Positions 9,378 to 17,528 of a DNA stretch of 64,000 nucleotides are shown one piece after another. Position 1 is the first letter of the stretch. Each line of letters starts with the position of its first letter. Source of the stretch: Clostridia bacterium (GTDB lineage: Bacteria > Bacillota > Clostridia > Oscillospirales > Acutalibacteraceae); assembly GCA_017513195.1 (NCBI GenBank), contig JAFXGM010000024.1, forward strand, positions 161,634 through 225,633, in the 5' to 3' direction. The notes beneath the pieces were generated by a model. The model saw only the letters and a list, made by a program, of their open reading frames with translations. It was not told the origin of the DNA and did no database searches. Made by a program: the position numbers and the translations under genes.

Positions 9378-9743
9378 ATGCCGTTAGTAGAAAAAGTTGA
9401 ACATATTTATGAGCCTAATCCGCTTGCGTGTGGGCAGGCTGTGCTTGCGATGCTTTCGGGGCTTGACGTAAATGAAATTTTTGATTTAGTGAAAACCGAA
9501 AAAGAGACCACCCTAAAAGATATGAAAATGGCCCTATTGAAGCTTGAAATTTTGTATAAAAATGAAAGGGTAGAGGTTAAAAATAAGGGTGAATTACCGC
9601 GTGTAGCGATTCTTAGTCTTGAAACGCCTAAGTGCTGGCATTGGTCGCTTTTTTTTGATGACAAATTTTATGACCCCGAATACGGTGTGCTCACAGATTT
9701 TCCGCCTAGTAATCGCCGCTATTTTTGGGAGATAACGGGTTGA
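9378..9743 (+). CDS. C39-like (papain-fold) small protein
   Basis: A 121-residue protein resembling the peptidase C39-like family. A Cys in LACGQAVLAMLSG (about residue 18) matches the family CG(P/Q)xxxxM motif. A His in CWHWSLFFDDKFYDPEYG (about residue 87) with a following Asp could complete the catalytic set. There is no signal peptide or transporter domain, so it is not a bacteriocin exporter. It may be an intracellular cysteine peptidase or an inactive relative. Start ATG 9378 is preceded by GAGGTAAT. It stands alone between the ypeB terminator and rpe; the role is unknown. Confidence 0.6.
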   Translation: MPLVEKVEHIYEPNPLACGQAVLAMLSGLDVNEIFDLVKTEKETTLKDMKMALLKLEILYKNERVEVKNKGELPRVAILSLETPKCWHWSLFFDDKFYDPEYGVLTDFPPSNRRYFWEITG

Positions 9744-9781
9744 CAAGATAGTGCATACAGATTAAAATTATAAAGAAAAAA

Positions 9782-9817
9782 CGGATTGCCGCGCCGACCA
9801 ATCGGCTCGCAATGACG
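9782..9817. repeat. Short palindromic intergenic repeat
   Basis: An inverted structure: outer ATTGC/GCAAT and inner GCCGA/TCGGC around CCAA. Its minus-strand translation (HCEPIGRRGNP) is the hallmark of a short repeat scattered between genes in many bacterial genomes. One copy is seen here. Recognition is from memory of such repeats. Confidence 0.55.
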
Positions 9818-9848
9818 ATTTATTAAAATAAAAAACTTGGGTGATTTT

Positions 9849-10493
9849 ATGGTAAAGGTTTCTCCGTCGGTGCTTACAGCCGACTTTTTGACACTTGGTG
9901 ACAGTATAAAAAAACTTGAAAATGCAGGGGTAGATATGCTGCATCTTGACGTTATGGATGGTATTTTTGTGCCGAATATTTCGTTTGGCAACCCCGTTAT
10001 AAAATCAATAAAGGCGCACACAAATTTGCCGCTTGATGTGCACCTTATGATAGACAGACCACACAGATATATAGAGGAATTTGCAAAATATGCCGACCTT
10101 TTAGGCTTTCATTATGAAGCGGGTTCCGATAATGCCGAACTGCTAAAAAAAATACGCGAGCTAGGTTGCAAGTCTTGCATAACCATTAAGCCTGCAACAG
10201 CGGCGGAAGAGATTTTTGAGTTATTACCACTTTGTGATATGGTGCTTGTTATGTCGGTAGAGCCGGGCTTTGGTGGGCAAAAGTTTATGCCCGCAGCGCT
10301 TGATAAAATTAAGGCTATTAAGGCTGAATGTGAGCGCCAAGGACTAAACATCGACATTGAGGTTGATGGCGGCATAAATGCTGAAACGGCGCCACTTGCT
10401 GTAGCTGCCGGAGCTAACGTGTTGGTGGCAGGCAATTTTTTGTTTTCTGCTGATGATATGGGTGCTCGTGTCAAAGAGATTAAAGCACTTTAA
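9849..10493 (+). CDS. rpe: Ribulose-phosphate 3-epimerase
   Basis: Interconverts D-ribulose 5-phosphate and D-xylulose 5-phosphate in the pentose phosphate pathway. A TIM-barrel protein of about 214 residues with all family blocks: VSPSVLTADF at the start, LHLDVMDGIFVPNISFG with metal and catalytic residues, DVHLMI, MSVEPGFGGQ, and DIEVDGGI near the C-terminus. I use ATG 9849, preceded by TTGGGTGA, rather than the in-frame TTG 9837, because the family starts at MVKVSPS. The next gene begins only after a small membrane ORF. Confidence 0.96.
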   Translation: MVKVSPSVLTADFLTLGDSIKKLENAGVDMLHLDVMDGIFVPNISFGNPVIKSIKAHTNLPLDVHLMIDRPHRYIEEFAKYADLLGFHYEAGSDNAELLKKIRELGCKSCITIKPATAAEEIFELLPLCDMVLVMSVEPGFGGQKFMPAALDKIKAIKAECERQGLNIDIEVDGGINAETAPLAVAAGANVLVAGNFLFSADDMGARVKEIKAL

Positions 10494-10549
10494 AATTTGA
10501 ATATTCGTTTTTGTTTTGCCAATACTTTTTTTGAGAGGAAAGTGGTAAA

Positions 10550-10672
10550 ATGCAAAACAAAAAAAGAGATTTTTGGGGTGTCGTTTTTAAATCAATGGTG
10601 GTTACCTTTTCGGTGATAGCACTAATTTTAATAGGATATTTTACGGCAGGTTTTTTGTCGGGAGGATTATAA
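10550..10672 (+). CDS. 40-residue single-pass membrane protein
   Basis: A short ORF starting MQNKKRDFWG. A basic N-terminus is followed by one strongly hydrophobic helix (about residues 16-35, VVTFSVIALILIGYFTAGF) and a short Gly-rich end. ATG 10550 has GAGAGGAAAG upstream at proper spacing. The stop shares bases with the next start (TAATG at 10670-10674), so translation of the phosphohexomutase is probably coupled to it. No family is recognised. A leader or membrane-anchor role is conceivable. Coding support comes from the Shine-Dalgarno, hydrophobic pattern and coupling only. Confidence 0.6.
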   Translation: MQNKKRDFWGVVFKSMVVTFSVIALILIGYFTAGFLSGGL

Positions 10673-12144
10673 TGGAATACATGTTTTTAAAAAGCGGTAC
10701 TGATGTACGTGGTATTGCATCGAATTTAGGTGGCAAAGAGGTAGAGCTTACCGACAAGGCGGTTTATGATATATCGGCTGCATTTGTAGCGTGGTGTGTT
10801 AACAAGCTTTCAAGACCTTCAAGTGAACTGCGTATTGCGCTTGGTCATGATTCACGCATTACTGCCGATAGAATATGCGAGCAGGTAAAAAAGGCACTTA
10901 TAAATGCGGGTGTAACTGTGCTAGACTGTGGCTTGGCTTCAACACCGGCAATGTTTATGACCACTGTTGATTTACATACCGATGCCGCTATACAGATTAC
11001 CGCAAGTCATCATCCTTTTGATAGGAACGGACTAAAATTCTTTATAGGCACAGGCGGTCTTGAGGGCAGTGATATTGCCGAAGTATTAGAGATTGCTGAA
11101 AACGAAGAAGAGTGTATTAGTGAAAAACCGGGTGTTGTAGAAAAGGTTGATTATATGACCGATTATGCAGCCCGACTTCGTGATATGATTATTCGTGAGG
11201 TTGGCAAAGGCGATAAGCCGCTTAAAAACTACCACATAGTAGTTGATGCGGGTAACGGCGTTGGCGGATTTTATGCAAATAATGTTTTATCACCTTTGGG
11301 TGCCGACATTTCGGGCAGTCAGTTTTTAGAGCCTGACGGCATGTTCCCCAATCATATACCAAATCCCGAAAACAAGCAGGCTATTGAGAGCATTTGTGAA
11401 GCGGTTAAAAACAGTAATGCCGACTTTGGCGTGATATTTGATACCGACGTAGACCGTGCGGGCTGTGTTGACGGAGACGGAAACGAGATAAACCGTAACA
11501 GACTTATAGCTATCGCTGCATATATTGCTTTAGGTGGTAAAAAGGGTGGTACAATAGTTACCGACTCGGTCACATCTGATGGACTTAAAAAGTATATAAA
11601 CGAAGACTTAGGTGGTGTACACTACCGCTATCGTCGCGGATACAAAAATGTTATAAACAAGGCTATTGAACTTTGTGAGCAGGGAATTGATTGCCCGCTT
11701 GCTATTGAAACTTCGGGACATGCGGCGCTAAAAGAAAATTACTTCCTTGACGATGGCGCATATCTTGCGACCAAGATTATAATTGAGCTTGCAAAGGGTA
11801 CCGATATTAAGGCACTGCTCTCTACAATGGAAATGCCTGCTGAGGAAGAAGAACACAGATTTAACATAAAGGCTGACTATTTTAAGGTTTACGGTCAACG
11901 TGTTATAGATGAATTAGAAGAATTCGCAAAACAACAGCAGGGTTATGTTATTGCTGATGATAACCGTGAGGGGATAAGGGTATCAACACCAAACGGTTGG
12001 TTTTTGTTGCGTCTTAGTGTGCACGACCCTGTTATGCCGATGAACCTTGAAAGCAACAGGTTAGGTGGCATTGCTGTTATGAAAAAAGAACTAAAAGCGT
12101 TTTTTGAAGGCTTTAGTGAACTTGAAATGCCAAATGGATTTTAA
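10672..12144 (+). CDS. Phosphomannomutase/phosphoglucomutase family enzyme
   Basis: A 490-residue alpha-D-phosphohexomutase that moves a phosphate between the C1 and C6 positions of hexoses, feeding nucleotide-sugar and envelope synthesis. The phosphoserine loop is TASHHPFDRNGLKFF (family TASHNP), with the catalytic Ser about residue 120. The metal loop is DTDVDRAG, and the sugar-binding loop is ETSGHAALKENYFLDDGAYLA. The C-terminal phosphate-binding region appears as DDNREGIRVSTPNGWFLLR. The TASHHP and DTDVDR variants resemble a ManB subgroup. Gluco- versus manno-specificity cannot be decided. Coupled to the preceding micro-ORF and ended by a bidirectional terminator. Confidence 0.9.
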   Translation: MEYMFLKSGTDVRGIASNLGGKEVELTDKAVYDISAAFVAWCVNKLSRPSSELRIALGHDSRITADRICEQVKKALINAGVTVLDCGLASTPAMFMTTVDLHTDAAIQITASHHPFDRNGLKFFIGTGGLEGSDIAEVLEIAENEEECISEKPGVVEKVDYMTDYAARLRDMIIREVGKGDKPLKNYHIVVDAGNGVGGFYANNVLSPLGADISGSQFLEPDGMFPNHIPNPENKQAIESICEAVKNSNADFGVIFDTDVDRAGCVDGDGNEINRNRLIAIAAYIALGGKKGGTIVTDSVTSDGLKKYINEDLGGVHYRYRRGYKNVINKAIELCEQGIDCPLAIETSGHAALKENYFLDDGAYLATKIIIELAKGTDIKALLSTMEMPAEEEEHRFNIKADYFKVYGQRVIDELEEFAKQQQGYVIADDNREGIRVSTPNGWFLLRLSVHDPVMPMNLESNRLGGIAVMKKELKAFFEGFSELEMPNGF

Positions 12145-12157
12145 TTATTTTTTTAAA

Positions 12158-12187
12158 AAAAGAACCTGCAAAAGCAGGTTCTTTTTC
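12158..12187. terminator. Bidirectional terminator
   Basis: AAAGAACCTGC pairs with GCAGGTTCTTT around an AAAA loop, with A- and T-runs on either side. It serves the converging phosphohexomutase and amino-acid ABC operons. Confidence 0.92.
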
Positions 12188-12191
12188 TATT

Positions 12192-12974
12192 TTATAAAAC
12201 TTTGCTTAAAAATTCTTTAAGTCTTGGACACTGTGGGTTTCCAAAAAGCTCTTCGGGAGTGCCTTCTTCGGCTATTACGCCTTCGTCAATAAATATTACT
12301 CGGTCGGCAACCTCACGTGCAAAGCCCATTTCGTGTGTAACAACAACCATTGTCATACCTTCGTGAGCAAGTTCCTTCATAAGCTCTAATACCTCGCCAA
12401 CCATTTCAGGATCAAGTGCTGAGGTTGGCTCATCAAAGAGTATAACGTCGGGATTCATTGCCAAAGCTCTAACAATAGCTACACGTTGTTTTTGACCGCC
12501 AGATAGTTGAGAGGGGAAAACGTCAGCCTTTTCTTCAAGACCGATACGTTTAAGTAGCTTCATAGCATTTTCTTTTGCTTCTGCCTTAATTTGTTTAGTA
12601 GACTTAATTTCTTCACCGTTTGGATTGCTAAAACGCAATTTGCGCATTCGCTTTTTCTCAACGTATATAGGAGCTAACATGATATTATCTATAACTGTTT
12701 TGTTATTGAAAAGATTAAAGTGTTGGAAAACCATTCCCATTTTTTGACGGTGCACATTGATGTTTACACTCATATCGGCAATATCTACACCGTTAAAAAT
12801 AATGCTACCGGAGGTTGGGTCTTCCATACAGTTAAGGCAACGCAAAAAGGTTGATTTACCGGAACCTGATGGGCCGAGAACAACAATTTTTTCGCCCTTA
12901 TTGATAGTAACGTTAATGCCTTTTAAAACGTCAACGTTTTTAAAAGATTTTGTAAGATTAACAACTTCTATCAC
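12192..12974 (-). CDS. Polar amino-acid ABC transporter ATPase (GlnQ/HisP type)
   Basis: The 260-residue cytoplasmic ATPase subunit. Walker A is GPSGSGKST, the signature is [15 protein letters not shown], Walker B is [15 protein letters not shown], and the switch His lies in [16 protein letters not shown]. The domain layout and the PEELFGNPQ tail are typical of GlnQ/HisP. A longer insertion with basic residues (about 86-107, KKRMRKLRF then [10 protein letters not shown]) lies after the Q-loop. It ends a leftward operon, binding protein-permease-ATPase, and overlaps the permease by 17 bases. Substrate is probably a polar amino acid; which one is unknown. Confidence 0.94.
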   Translation of the reverse strand: MIEVVNLTKSFKNVDVLKGINVTINKGEKIVVLGPSGSGKSTFLRCLNCMEDPTSGSIIFNGVDIADMSVNINVHRQKMGMVFQHFNLFNNKTVIDNIMLAPIYVEKKRMRKLRFSNPNGEEIKSTKQIKAEAKENAMKLLKRIGLEEKADVFPSQLSGGQKQRVAIVRALAMNPDVILFDEPTSALDPEMVGEVLELMKELAHEGMTMVVVTHEMGFAREVADRVIFIDEGVIAEEGTPEELFGNPQCPRLKEFLSKVL

Positions 12975-13668
12975 TTTTTCTCAAGCTCCTTTCTAAAAGT
13001 TTTACCAAACCGCTGATGAAAAGCACCAATACAATGTAAATGATTGCCATTACAAGATAGGGCACCATAAATTCATAACTGTTAGAACCAATTCGGTTAA
13101 ATGCAACATACAGGTCAAGCGCACCAACAAAGCTTACGACAGAGGTTTCTTTGATAAGGGTTATAAACTCATTGCCGAGAGTAGGCAAAATATTTTTAAC
13201 CGCTTGTGGAATTATGATTGAAAGCATAGTTTTCGAAAAAGAAAGACCAACAGCTCGGCCACCCTCCATTTGACCGGGGTCAACCGACAAAATACCACCA
13301 CGCATTATTTCTGATATGTATGCGCCGGAATTTAGTCCGAATACTATAATGGCGACAGTTACTGACGGAAGGTTGATTTCCATTAAAGGCAGGGCAACGT
13401 AGTAGGACAACAAAAGTTGTACCACCATTGGTGTTCCACGGAAAAATGCAACATAAAAAGTACATATTCCGTTAAGAATTTTTGGCAATACCTTATACTT
13501 TGGTAACACGCGAACCGTTGCAATCAGTGTACCTATAACAATACCGATTATAAGACCGATTACTGCGATTTTAAGGGTGTTTTCTAAACCGGTTAAAACC
13601 TCTTTGTAGCCGCCATTATCAATAAAAACTTCTATGAAACGTTCAATTTTTAAACCTAAATTTCCCAT
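12958..13668 (-). CDS. Polar amino-acid ABC transporter permease (HisMQ family)
   Basis: A 236-residue inner-membrane permease with about five helices. The ATPase-contacting EAA loop is [27 protein letters not shown], near the middle. The region [14 protein letters not shown] is the classic HisM/GlnP signature. One permease gene is visible, so the transporter is probably a homodimer. The short intergenic hairpin between it and the binding protein gene may tune relative expression. It overlaps the ATPase gene. Confidence 0.94.
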   Translation of the reverse strand: MGNLGLKIERFIEVFIDNGGYKEVLTGLENTLKIAVIGLIIGIVIGTLIATVRVLPKYKVLPKILNGICTFYVAFFRGTPMVVQLLLSYYVALPLMEINLPSVTVAIIVFGLNSGAYISEIMRGGILSVDPGQMEGGRAVGLSFSKTMLSIIIPQAVKNILPTLGNEFITLIKETSVVSFVGALDLYVAFNRIGSNSYEFMVPYLVMAIIYIVLVLFISGLVKLLERSLRKSDRSC

Positions 13669-13690
13669 AATAAATAATCCTTATAACAAC

Positions 13691-13721
13691 ACAATACCCC
13701 ACCTTGCGGTGAGGTTATTGT
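13691..13721 (-). promoter_or_regulatory. Intercistronic hairpin between binding protein and permease genes
   Basis: On the minus strand ACAATA-A-CCTCACC-GCAA-GGTGGGG-TATTGT forms a long stem with a GCAA tetraloop and no strong U-run. Such hairpins commonly protect the upstream message and lower expression of downstream genes, giving excess binding protein. Confidence 0.6.
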
Positions 13722-13738
13722 TGTAAATTTAATATTGA

Positions 13739-14623
13739 TTAAGCTACAGCGTTGATAGCTTCAACAATAAATGTTGCAGGGTCAGAGTCAATTACAACAT
13801 ATTTGATGTTGCCGTTGATAAGATCTTGTACTGCAAGAGAACCAGAGCCATAGCCCTTACCTTCTACATCGTAACCATCAAAGCCCCAGTCAGCATCACC
13901 CTGAACATAGAGGCTACCGGTTGTGCCGTTTTGGTAACCAATCTTTGTTGTCTTGTCTAATGATTTAAGGATTGCTTCAACATCTTCTGTTGTTTTGCAA
14001 GCATCGAATGTTGTATCGTCACCCTTAACGATAAGCTTTTGGTTTGCAGTGTAGTATGATGTTGAGAAGGTAACGTGCTCCTCACGCTTTTCGTTTACTG
14101 TAAGACCGGCCATAGCGATATCGCACTTGTGCTGACCCACTGACAAGCAAACAGCGTCAAATTCCATATCTTTAATAACGAGTTCTTTGCCGAGATAATC
14201 AGCAAGGAGCTTTGCGATTTCCATATCAATACCATAGAAGTTTTCGCCTACTTTGTACTCGAAAGGCTCAAACTGTGCGTTTGTAGCAACTACTAACTGA
14301 TCCTTTGAAGCATCTTCTGCTGCTGACTTAACGGGAGTCTTTTCGCCGTCACCAAAGTATTTGTCGCAGATTTCATCAAATGTGCCGTCGTCCTGAATTT
14401 TCTTAACGAATTCATTAACCTTTGTTAAAAGTTCAGGTTGGTCTTTGTCAACACCAAAGGCATATTCTTCTTCGGTAAGGTTGATGTCGATTACCTTAAC
14501 CTTAGCGGTAGCCTTAGCAGTGTCATCAGCGGTGCTGCTTGTTTCGGTGTCGCCGCAGCCAACGAAGCAGAAAAGCATACAAAGTGCTAAAGCGGCTGCC
14601 AAAATTTTCTTTAGATTTTTCAT
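13739..14623 (-). CDS. Amino-acid ABC transporter substrate-binding lipoprotein, apparently circularly permuted
   Basis: A 294-residue family-3 solute-binding protein. A lipoprotein signal ends at Cys23 (FVGC). Residues about 41-91 (VKVIDINLTEEEYAFGVDKD, then DGTFDEICDKYFG) are what normally forms the C-terminus of this family. A 16-residue linker follows. Only then comes the usual N-terminal start, DQLVVATNAQFEPFEYKVG (from residue 108), running to VVIDSDPATFIVEAINAV at the very end. In ordinary members that end segment would continue directly into VKVIDI..LTEEEYA. The order is therefore permuted while all pieces are present. The first gene of the ABC operon, with its own promoter. Confidence 0.9.
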   Translation of the reverse strand: MKNLKKILAAALALCMLFCFVGCGDTETSSTADDTAKATAKVKVIDINLTEEEYAFGVDKDQPELLTKVNEFVKKIQDDGTFDEICDKYFGDGEKTPVKSAAEDASKDQLVVATNAQFEPFEYKVGENFYGIDMEIAKLLADYLGKELVIKDMEFDAVCLSVGQHKCDIAMAGLTVNEKREEHVTFSTSYYTANQKLIVKGDDTTFDACKTTEDVEAILKSLDKTTKIGYQNGTTGSLYVQGDADWGFDGYDVEGKGYGSGSLAVQDLINGNIKYVVIDSDPATFIVEAINAVA

Positions 14624-14689
14624 TTTGTTTACCTCATTTCAAGATTTTAATTTAATTACAATGTTATGTAACTTTTTTAGGATGAACCG

Positions 14690-14718
14690 ATTTTAGCATA
14701 CTAAAGTGGTTTTGTCAA
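14690..14718 (-). promoter_or_regulatory. Sigma-A promoter of the amino-acid ABC operon
   Basis: On the minus strand a perfect TTGACA is followed after 17 bases by TAAAAT, about 65 bases upstream of the binding protein start. Confidence 0.82.
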
Positions 14719-14817
14719 GTGAAAATGCATAAATATTTTAAAGTTTTGCAATTTTATAAAAAATATGCAAAAAATAATGCATATTTTCGTTTTTAACACA
14801 AAAATATGCATATAGGT
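14719..14817 (-). promoter_or_regulatory. AT-rich region with repeated ATGCAT motifs
   Basis: Directly upstream of the ABC promoter lie three ATGCAT palindromes (14725, 14777, 14806) and one ATGCAA (14765). Two of the sites sit in an inverted AATATGCA-N8-TGCATATT arrangement. This could be a regulator-binding or curved upstream element. No known operator is recognised. Confidence 0.3.
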
Positions 14818-15171
14818 TTAATAAAAACTGTGCAAACCGAATTTTTGTTCCGCCTTAATTAGAACTAAAACACTTTCAATGTTTTTATAAACGGCGTTTA
14901 ATTCGAGTGAAGTGTTGTCCGTGGAGGCAACGGTTAGTTGACCGATATAAATTGAAATTTTATCTAAAAATCCGTGATTTACAAAAAGGGACATATTTTC
15001 TTTTTGTTCTTGCCATTTGTTTTCGAGTTGGGTGCCCGTGATTTTTTTATTACGAAACTGTTCGATGTCGTTAAGTGTTTTGTTACAAGCGTTTTCGACA
15101 TATATATGTGCCCAAAAGCAAATTATAATCACCAATACAAAAATTATTGTGGCAGGTATTAGTCTTTTCAT
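14818..15171 (-). CDS. DUF4363-like membrane-anchored protein
   Basis: A 117-residue protein with one N-terminal membrane helix (about residues 4-21, IPATIIFVLVIIICFWAHI) and an extracytoplasmic helical domain. It overlaps the end of the DUF421 gene by four bases. Size, topology and pairing with DUF421 match the DUF4363 family seen beside YetF-like genes in clostridia. No catalytic motif is visible. It is probably a partner of the DUF421 membrane protein. The assignment rests mainly on context. Confidence 0.62.
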   Translation of the reverse strand: MKRLIPATIIFVLVIIICFWAHIYVENACNKTLNDIEQFRNKKITGTQLENKWQEQKENMSLFVNHGFLDKISIYIGQLTVASTDNTSLELNAVYKNIESVLVLIKAEQKFGLHSFY

Positions 15172-15848
15172 TTTTTGACACCGCCTTTTTTTATTATTGT
15201 GTGGTTGCCGTCACGGTCAAGCGTCATTAAAAATACGTCTTTTACGCTGTCACATTGATGCTTTAAAATTTTATTTAACTTTTGTTTGGTTATTTCAAGT
15301 GCTTTAAGAGATTCGTAAACGATTTTTCCATCGCTTATAACAGGTAGAGGTAGTTTGCTGTCGGGTAGATTTAATTTTGCATCTTTTACCGAAATGGGTT
15401 GAGCGTCTTTTTTAAGCAGTACACTTAAATTACCGTTGACCTCTAAAACTGCAAAGGCGACATCTTCAATATTGAATACATCTTGTCCACGAAGCTGTTC
15501 AATAAGGTCAACCACAGTCATACGAACGTTACGCATGGCGTGCTGGTCGATAACACCGTTTTTAATTATAACAACCGATTGACCGTTTAATAGTTTCCTT
15601 ACGAAAAAACTTTTCATAGCAAGAATAGATATTATTATTTCAAGAAAAACTAAAACAAAAATTGCCGCAAGGCCTATGGACATTGGTTGCTCTGTGTCTT
15701 GCAAAGGTATTGCTGCAATTTCTGAAATTAGTAACGTTATTACAAGTTCGTTAGGCTGCATATCACCGATTTGGCGCTTGCCCATAAGTCGTATTGCTAC
15801 CGTTACTGTGACGTATAGTATAAACGTTCTTATTACCGTAGAAATCAT
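15168..15848 (-). CDS. DUF421 (YetF-like) membrane protein
   Basis: About 226 residues. Three N-terminal hydrophobic helices contain the family block IRLMGKRQIGDMQPNELVITLLISEIAAIPL. A cytoplasmic two-part beta domain with LLKKDAQPISVKDAKL and a C-terminal GNHTIIKKGG follow. The function of the family is unresolved; in Bacillus, relatives (YetF, YdfS, YrbG types) are linked to spores. ATG 15848 (MISTVIRTF) fits the family start better than the longer frame from 15923, whose extra 25 residues look non-conserved. Overlaps the DUF4363 gene and is divergent from the polysaccharide exporter. Confidence 0.82.
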   Translation of the reverse strand: MISTVIRTFILYVTVTVAIRLMGKRQIGDMQPNELVITLLISEIAAIPLQDTEQPMSIGLAAIFVLVFLEIIISILAMKSFFVRKLLNGQSVVIIKNGVIDQHAMRNVRMTVVDLIEQLRGQDVFNIEDVAFAVLEVNGNLSVLLKKDAQPISVKDAKLNLPDSKLPLPVISDGKIVYESLKALEITKQKLNKILKHQCDSVKDVFLMTLDRDGNHTIIKKGGVKK

Positions 15849-15883
15849 TAATAAATCACCAAGTGTAGTATTTGCTTTTTTTC

Positions 15884-15912
15884 TTGCATTATTATTGATG
15901 TAATGATATAAT
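15884..15912 (+). promoter_or_regulatory. Sigma-A promoter of the polysaccharide export operon
   Basis: TTGCAT and TATAAT are separated by 17 bases, 40 bases upstream of the permease start. It overlaps the region upstream of the divergent DUF421 gene. Confidence 0.7.
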
Positions 15913-15951
15913 AAACATACCAATATATTACTTTAATGTTAAAGTGAGGAA

Positions 15952-16761
15952 ATGTGTGTGTCAAAAGATACTTTAAATAAAGCGAACTTTTTTTCTGATA
16001 TGAAAAAGTTTATGCCGCTACTTAAAAATTTGGTATCAAAAGATTTTAAAATAAAATATCGTCGCTCGGTGCTTGGTGTAGCATGGAGTGTGCTTAATCC
16101 ACTTTTTACAATGTTGGTAATTACCACGGTGTTTGGCAAATTACTTAAAATTGAAGTAGATAACTTTGCTACCTACTATATAGTTGGTTTTGCAATATGG
16201 AACTTTTTCTCTGAGGCAACATCAAGCTCGCTTAGTTCTATTTTAAGCTCGGCGGCGCTTATAAAAAAAGTGTATATTCCCAAGTATATATTCCCACTTG
16301 AAAAGTGTCTGTTTTCGCTTGTGAACTTTTTCTTTACACTTATAGCGGTCGTAATTGTTATGCTGTTCCAAGGTTTTGTGCCAAGCATTACAACTATATT
16401 GTTCCCGATACCTGTTATTTATTGTTTTGTTTTTGTATGTGGTGTAAGCCTGTTTTTAAGTGCTGCTACGGTGTACTTTAGAGATATACAGCACCTTTAT
16501 GGCGTTTTGCTTACTATTCTTATGTATCTTACTCCCATAATTTATCCGTTGGAAATACTTAAAGATTACAAGCTTGTTTTAAGAATAGTTGAGCTTAATC
16601 CAATTACTCATTACGTTGAGTACTTTAGAGGTTTGGTTATGTATAATCATATTCCGGGACTTAAGGAAAATCTTATTTGCGCCGGTATGGCTATAGGCGT
16701 ATTTTTGATTGGTGCGCTTGTATTTAAAAAGGCGCAACGCAAGTTTATTCTTCATATATAA
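15952..16761 (+). CDS. ABC-2 type polysaccharide/teichoic acid export permease
   Basis: A 269-residue permease of the Wzm/TagG type with six hydrophobic helices. The family start is clear: the region DFKIKYRRSVLGVAWSVLNPLF precedes the first helix. SLFLSAATVYFRDIQHL and LNPITHYVEYFRGLVM are further signatures. With the next gene it forms a transporter that moves a lipid-linked glycan or teichoic-type polymer across the membrane. ATG 15952 follows GTGAGGAA. The polymer identity is unknown; the adjacent glycosyltransferase probably helps build it. Confidence 0.9.
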   Translation: MCVSKDTLNKANFFSDMKKFMPLLKNLVSKDFKIKYRRSVLGVAWSVLNPLFTMLVITTVFGKLLKIEVDNFATYYIVGFAIWNFFSEATSSSLSSILSSAALIKKVYIPKYIFPLEKCLFSLVNFFFTLIAVVIVMLFQGFVPSITTILFPIPVIYCFVFVCGVSLFLSAATVYFRDIQHLYGVLLTILMYLTPIIYPLEILKDYKLVLRIVELNPITHYVEYFRGLVMYNHIPGLKENLICAGMAIGVFLIGALVFKKAQRKFILHI

Positions 16762-16776
16762 TAAAGGAGTGTATTT

Positions 16777-17517
16777 ATGATTAACGAAAATGCAGTTGAA
16801 CTTCGCAATGTCGAAATGCACTTTAACATGAGCAAGGAAAAGCTTGAAAGCCTTAAAGAGTATTTTTTAAAGCTTGTTAAGCGTCAGCTTCATTATGAAG
16901 ATTTTGTAGCGGTAAACGACGTATCTTTTGATATTAAAAAAGGTGACGTTTTTGGCATAGTTGGTCTTAATGGTTGCGGTAAAAGTACAACCCTTAAAAT
17001 TATTTCGGGCATACTTGAGCCGACAAAGGGTACGGTAAAAACTTATGGTACTATTGCGCCGCTTATAGAATTGGGTGCCGGCTTTGATATGGACCTTACT
17101 GCGAGAGAAAACATTTATCTTAACGGCTCAGTGCTTGGATATTCTAAAAAGTTTATTGACGAAAAATTTCAAGATATCGTTGATTTTTCGGAGATGCATG
17201 AATTTTTAGACGTGCCAATGAAGAACTATTCTTCGGGTATGGTCGCGCGTATTGCCTTTGCGATTGCTACTGTTACTACGCCTGATATACTTATAGTCGA
17301 TGAAATACTAGCTGTAGGTGACTTTTTATTTCAGCAGAAGTGCGAGGAACGCATTAACTCTATGATAAACGATGATACTACTGTTATTATCGTTTCGCAC
17401 TCTATTGAGCAAATAGAACGTCTTTGCAAGCACTGTGTATGGCTTGAAAAAGGCAAAATAAAGATGATCGGTGACGCGTTGGAGGTTTGTGACGCGTATA
17501 AAAATTCTCAAAGGTAG
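16777..17517 (+). CDS. ABC polysaccharide/teichoic acid export ATPase (Wzt/TagH type)
   Basis: A 246-residue ATPase. Walker A is GLNGCGKST, the signature is YSSGMVARIAFAIA, Walker B is DILIVDEILAVGD, and the switch His lies in IIVSHSIEQIERLC. The long N-terminal strand before Walker A and the IAPLIELGAGFD block are diagnostic for Wzt/TagH ATPases. It lacks the C-terminal carbohydrate-binding domain of some Wzt proteins. The start is 15 bases after the permease stop with AAAGGAG upstream. Confidence 0.93.
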   Translation: MINENAVELRNVEMHFNMSKEKLESLKEYFLKLVKRQLHYEDFVAVNDVSFDIKKGDVFGIVGLNGCGKSTTLKIISGILEPTKGTVKTYGTIAPLIELGAGFDMDLTARENIYLNGSVLGYSKKFIDEKFQDIVDFSEMHEFLDVPMKNYSSGMVARIAFAIATVTTPDILIVDEILAVGDFLFQQKCEERINSMINDDTTVIIVSHSIEQIERLCKHCVWLEKGKIKMIGDALEVCDAYKNSQR

Positions 17518-17528
17518 GCAAGCATTAA

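Noticed and set aside
9378-9743. Bacteriocin processing/export peptidase
   Set aside because: There is only a short C39-like domain without membrane or ATPase domains, and no small precursor peptide gene nearby.
9407-10021. Leftward ORFs opposite the C39-like gene and rpe start
   Set aside because: They are antisense shadows; the one at 9719-10021 shows the HCEPIGRRGNP translation typical of the intergenic repeat.
13739-14623. Circular permutation as an assembly artefact
   Set aside because: The ORF has a correct lipoprotein signal, a linker, an uninterrupted frame and a normal operon setting, which a misassembly would not produce.
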